Positions 42,882 through 45,732 of a stretch of 45,732 nucleotides of DNA are shown here, in pieces; position 1 is the first letter of the stretch, and each line of letters starts with the position of its first letter. The stretch lies in NCBI RefSeq assembly GCF_035506375.1, contig NZ_DATJPM010000032.1, forward strand, positions 1-45,732, written 5' to 3'. The translations under genes and the position numbers were made by a program. The notes under the pieces are model-generated. The model was not told the origin of the DNA and did no database searches. It was given only the letters and a program-made list of their open reading frames with translations. Source of the stretch: Methanocella sp. Lineage in GTDB: Archaea > Halobacteriota > Methanocellia > Methanocellales > Methanocellaceae.

Positions 42882-45732
42882 ATGAGCCGCCAACACGCTC
42901 CCGTCACACGGGATGAGTATAAGACGAGGGGACAGCTTTTAGCGGAATTGCAGGACCTGAGGGAACAGATGGCCGTCTTACGTAGCTGCGAAGAAGCACC
43001 TTACCGGCTTGCTTCCATAGTCGATTCCAGCGACGACGCCATCATCGGCAAGACGCTCGACGGCATCATCACAAGCTGGAATAAGAGCGCCGAGCGAATG
43101 TACGGATATTCTGCCGGCGAGGCCATCGGACGCCCGATCGAGTTCATAGTGCCGGGTGATCGCAAGGGCGAGGTCATGGACATCCTCGTTAAGATCCGGC
43201 GGGGCGAGCACGTCGAGCACTACGAGACAGTGAGAGAGACGAAAGACGGCCGCAAGATCGACGTGTCGATCACGATATCGCCCATCATCGACCATTCCGG
43301 CCAAATCGTGGGGGCCTCGACCATCGCCCGGGACATCACCGGGAGCAAGCAGGCTGAAGAGGCGCTGCGGGAGAGCAAGATACGGTTCCAGGCTTTAATC
43401 CGGAACTCGTCTGACATCATCCGGATCCTGGATAGGAACGGGCTGATCATCTTCGATTCGATGTCATCCCAGAAGCTCCTGGGGTATCCGCCCGGATACA
43501 CACTGGGGAGGTCTCCTTTTGATTTCGTTCATCCTGACGATCTGAATCGGGTTCAGAACGACCTGGGCGAGGTTTATGATAATAAAAATTCCGGGAGACC
43601 CACCGAGTTCCGGATCAGGAAAGCCGACGGTGAGTACCTGGACGTAGAAACGGTCGGCAAGAACATGATCGGCGTACCGGGTGTAGACGGTATCTTGATC
43701 ACGACACGGGACATCACCGGGCGCAAGCAGGCCGAAGAAGCGCTGCGGGAGAGCGAGGAGCGGTTACGGCGCATGAGCCGGGCCGGACACGTCGGCCTCT
43801 ACGAGTGGAACGTCGACCGGGACCGGATGTACTTTAGCCCCGAGATGTACGAGCTATACGGGATCGATCCGAGTTCATCGCTGACCTTTGATACGTGGTT
43901 TGGGAGGATACATCCCGATGACTGTGAGGCGGTCAGGCGCATGATGGCGGATGCACACGAGAAGGCCCGCAGTACGCCAGGTTTTTCTGCCCAGTTCGAT
44001 TACCGGGTGGTGCACCCGGACGGGAAGGTCCTCTGGCTCATGGTCACAGCGACGTATAGCCTCGAAGACAACGACCTGATCTCGCGAGGAGCCGTGCGCG
44101 ACATCACCGAGCGCAAGCTGGCCGAAGAGGAGTTAATGGCTTCCGTGGCAAAGTTCAAAGCCTTGTTTGACAGCGCCGGCACGGCGATCTTTATCGCAGA
44201 CGCTGCGACCGGGGAGATCATCGATTGCAACTCGAAGGCCCAAGAACTGATCGGTAGGACCCACGAGGAGATCCTGGGCCTGAACCAGACGCAATTGCAC
44301 CCGGCAGAGATGGCGGCAGAGCGCCATGAGGCATTTGCTCGCAACGCACGTGAAGGCAAAGCCGCCAATTTCGAGACGGTGGTGCAGCACCGGGATGGCC
44401 GGCGCATTCCCGTGATAATCAATGCGGTGAAGCTAACGATCAACGGCCAGGAGGTCATGGTGGGACTCTTCTTAGACATTACAGAGCGCAGACGGGCAGA
44501 GGAGGCGTTGCGGGAGAGCGAAAACAAGTTCCGGGTGGTGGCGGAAACATCCCCCGCCTCGATCTTCCTCTACCAGGGCGATAAGTACATTTACGTGAAC
44601 CCCATGGCCGAGGCATTGACCGGCTATTCGAGGGACGAACTTTTAGCTGGGGACTCTTGGGGGTGGGTCCACCCCGAGTTTCAAGAGCTGGTGAAGGATA
44701 GGTCGAAGAGAAGGCAGCAGGGCGATCGATTACCCGGCCAATACGAGGTGAAGTACCGTGCAAAGGACGGCCGGGAGGGCTGGGTGGACTTCACGACGGG
44801 CATCATCGAGTACGGGGGAAAACCGGCAGGGCTGGCAATGGCCCTCGACGTATCCGAGCGTAAGCGGATAGAACGAGCATTACAGCTTACCCAGTTTTCC
44901 GTCGATAAGGCCTCGGACGAGATATTCTGGATGGACTCGAATGGCCTGGTCATCTATGTTAATGATGTCACCTGCAATATTCTCGGCTATTCGAGGGATG
45001 AGCTGCTGGGCATGTGCGTCTGGGATTTCGATCCTACTTATTCCCCTGAAATATGGCTCGCTTCTTTTAGTGATCTGAAGAAGAACGGCTTTCTTACCTT
45101 TGAAACAAAGCACAGGACCCGGGACGGAGTGGTATTCCCGGTGGAAATAACATCCAATTATTTCGAATATGAGGGAAAGGAATATTGCTTCGCTTTTGTC
45201 CGCGATATCACCGAGCGTAAGCGAGTTGAGGAAGAGTTAAAAGCCGCTAAGCTGCAGGCTGAGCTCTATGTGGATTTGATGGGCCATGACATTAACAACA
45301 TGAACCAGGTCAGCATGGGTTTCCTGGAGCTGGCCCATGATATTATCGAGATGAATGGCAGGCTCGGTGAGGACAACATTGTTCTGCTGGATAAGGCGAT
45401 GGATTCGTTGAAGAATAGTTCTCAGCTCATCGACAACGTGCGGAAGATGCAGCGGGAGAAGATGGGGCAGTACGAGCCCGAGATCCTGGACGTGACAGCC
45501 CTGCTTGAGGATGTGGCCGTGCAGTTCCGCGATGTGCCGGGCCGGGACATCCGCATCGATTACCGGCCGCCGGAGACGTACCGGGTCAGGGCGAACGCAC
45601 TACTCAAGGACGTATTCATCAACCTCCTGGGCAACTCCGTCAAGCATTCGACAGGCCCGCTCGCCGTCAGCATCGATGCCAGGATAGCGGAAGAGCGCGG
45701 GGAAAAATACTGCCGGATAGCCGTAGAAGATA
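42882..45732 (+). CDS. Multi-PAS sensor histidine kinase (runs off the right edge)
   Basis: At least 950 residues are in the window, open to the last base. Six PAS domains follow a short coiled coil, at about 40-160, 166-288, 290-412, 416-540, 543-665 and 667-785; most end with a PAC motif DITxRK/ERK-A-EEAL. The dimerisation helix reads YVDLMGHDINNMNQVSMGFL, almost the same as in the kinase at 34482, and the HATPase domain begins (GNSVKHSTG N box) before the edge. No membrane helix is seen, so it is cytoplasmic. TATA-like DNA lies near 42836 and the ATG at 42882 lacks a strong ribosome binding site. Confidence 0.9.
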   Translation, partial: MSRQHAPVTRDEYKTRGQLLAELQDLREQMAVLRSCEEAPYRLASIVDSSDDAIIGKTLDGIITSWNKSAERMYGYSAGEAIGRPIEFIVPGDRKGEVMDILVKIRRGEHVEHYETVRETKDGRKIDVSITISPIIDHSGQIVGASTIARDITGSKQAEEALRESKIRFQALIRNSSDIIRILDRNGLIIFDSMSSQKLLGYPPGYTLGRSPFDFVHPDDLNRVQNDLGEVYDNKNSGRPTEFRIRKADGEYLDVETVGKNMIGVPGVDGILITTRDITGRKQAEEALRESEERLRRMSRAGHVGLYEWNVDRDRMYFSPEMYELYGIDPSSSLTFDTWFGRIHPDDCEAVRRMMADAHEKARSTPGFSAQFDYRVVHPDGKVLWLMVTATYSLEDNDLISRGAVRDITERKLAEEELMASVAKFKALFDSAGTAIFIADAATGEIIDCNSKAQELIGRTHEEILGLNQTQLHPAEMAAERHEAFARNAREGKAANFETVVQHRDGRRIPVIINAVKLTINGQEVMVGLFLDITERRRAEEALRESENKFRVVAETSPASIFLYQGDKYIYVNPMAEALTGYSRDELLAGDSWGWVHPEFQELVKDRSKRRQQGDRLPGQYEVKYRAKDGREGWVDFTTGIIEYGGKPAGLAMALDVSERKRIERALQLTQFSVDKASDEIFWMDSNGLVIYVNDVTCNILGYSRDELLGMCVWDFDPTYSPEIWLASFSDLKKNGFLTFETKHRTRDGVVFPVEITSNYFEYEGKEYCFAFVRDITERKRVEEELKAAKLQAELYVDLMGHDINNMNQVSMGFLELAHDIIEMNGRLGEDNIVLLDKAMDSLKNSSQLIDNVRKMQREKMGQYEPEILDVTALLEDVAVQFRDVPGRDIRIDYRPPETYRVRANALLKDVFINLLGNSVKHSTGPLAVSIDARIAEERGEKYCRIAVED

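Overview
The window is archaeal and comes from a methanogenic euryarchaeote, most like Methanocellales. It carries mer (F420-dependent methylene-tetrahydromethanopterin reductase), archaeal release factor aRF1, aIF1A, Spt4, ribosomal protein S24e, the archaeal CoA enzymes (pantoate kinase and GTP-dependent dephospho-CoA kinase), an archaeal ATP-dependent DNA ligase, and TATA-box promoters, several apparently leaderless. Coding DNA is GC-rich and intergenic DNA AT-rich. The genus is my inference; no marker alignment was possible.

Layout. 1-951 (minus): S24e, dephospho-CoA kinase and Spt4. 1086-3127 (plus): coaBC and pantoate kinase, so three CoA genes lie around one divergent promoter. 3132-9331: tRNA-Arg, a DUF4349 lipoprotein, aRF1-argS, mer and deoC. 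9505-12968: a long foldback repeat, two surface proteins with low-complexity regions, and a possible structured RNA. 13064-20214: a nitrogen region with an RHH regulator, amt1-glnK1, amt2-glnK2, a CPBP membrane protein, a lone P-II protein with an enlarged T-loop, and an archaeal-type ornithine cyclodeaminase. Three of these promoters carry related candidate operators.

20303-25223: two TetR-led minus-strand groups. One is TetR, membrane flavodoxin, membrane methyltransferase and CDP-alcohol phosphatidyltransferase; the other is TetR and a radical SAM protein. They share an almost identical promoter-operator block, so they look like one regulon, perhaps for membrane-lipid modification. A second copy of the foldback repeat lies between them. 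25468-28956: two MFS exporters with a MarR regulator and its palindromic sites. 29042-36038: TMEM175-like channel, metallo-beta-lactamase-fold hydrolase, DUF362 ferredoxin protein, PH-like membrane protein, secreted protein, Fe-S flavoprotein, KGG-repeat protein and a PAS sensor kinase. 36299-45732: a small Cys protein, aIF1A, a possible structured RNA in an AT-rich gap, an I42-type protease inhibitor beside a secreted metalloprotease, tRNA-Pro, an Lrp regulator with a Cys-rich tail, DNA ligase, MsrB, and a six-PAS sensor kinase that runs off the end.

Points that stand out: the two copies of a ~360-bp palindromic element; the shared TetR operator joining lipid, flavodoxin and radical SAM genes; nitrogen operators on three promoters; the odd P-II protein; two to three genes whose best start is not ATG, GTG or TTG (clearest for aIF1A, CTG); and two intergenic candidate RNAs. 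No CRISPR array, rRNA, transposase or prophage was seen.
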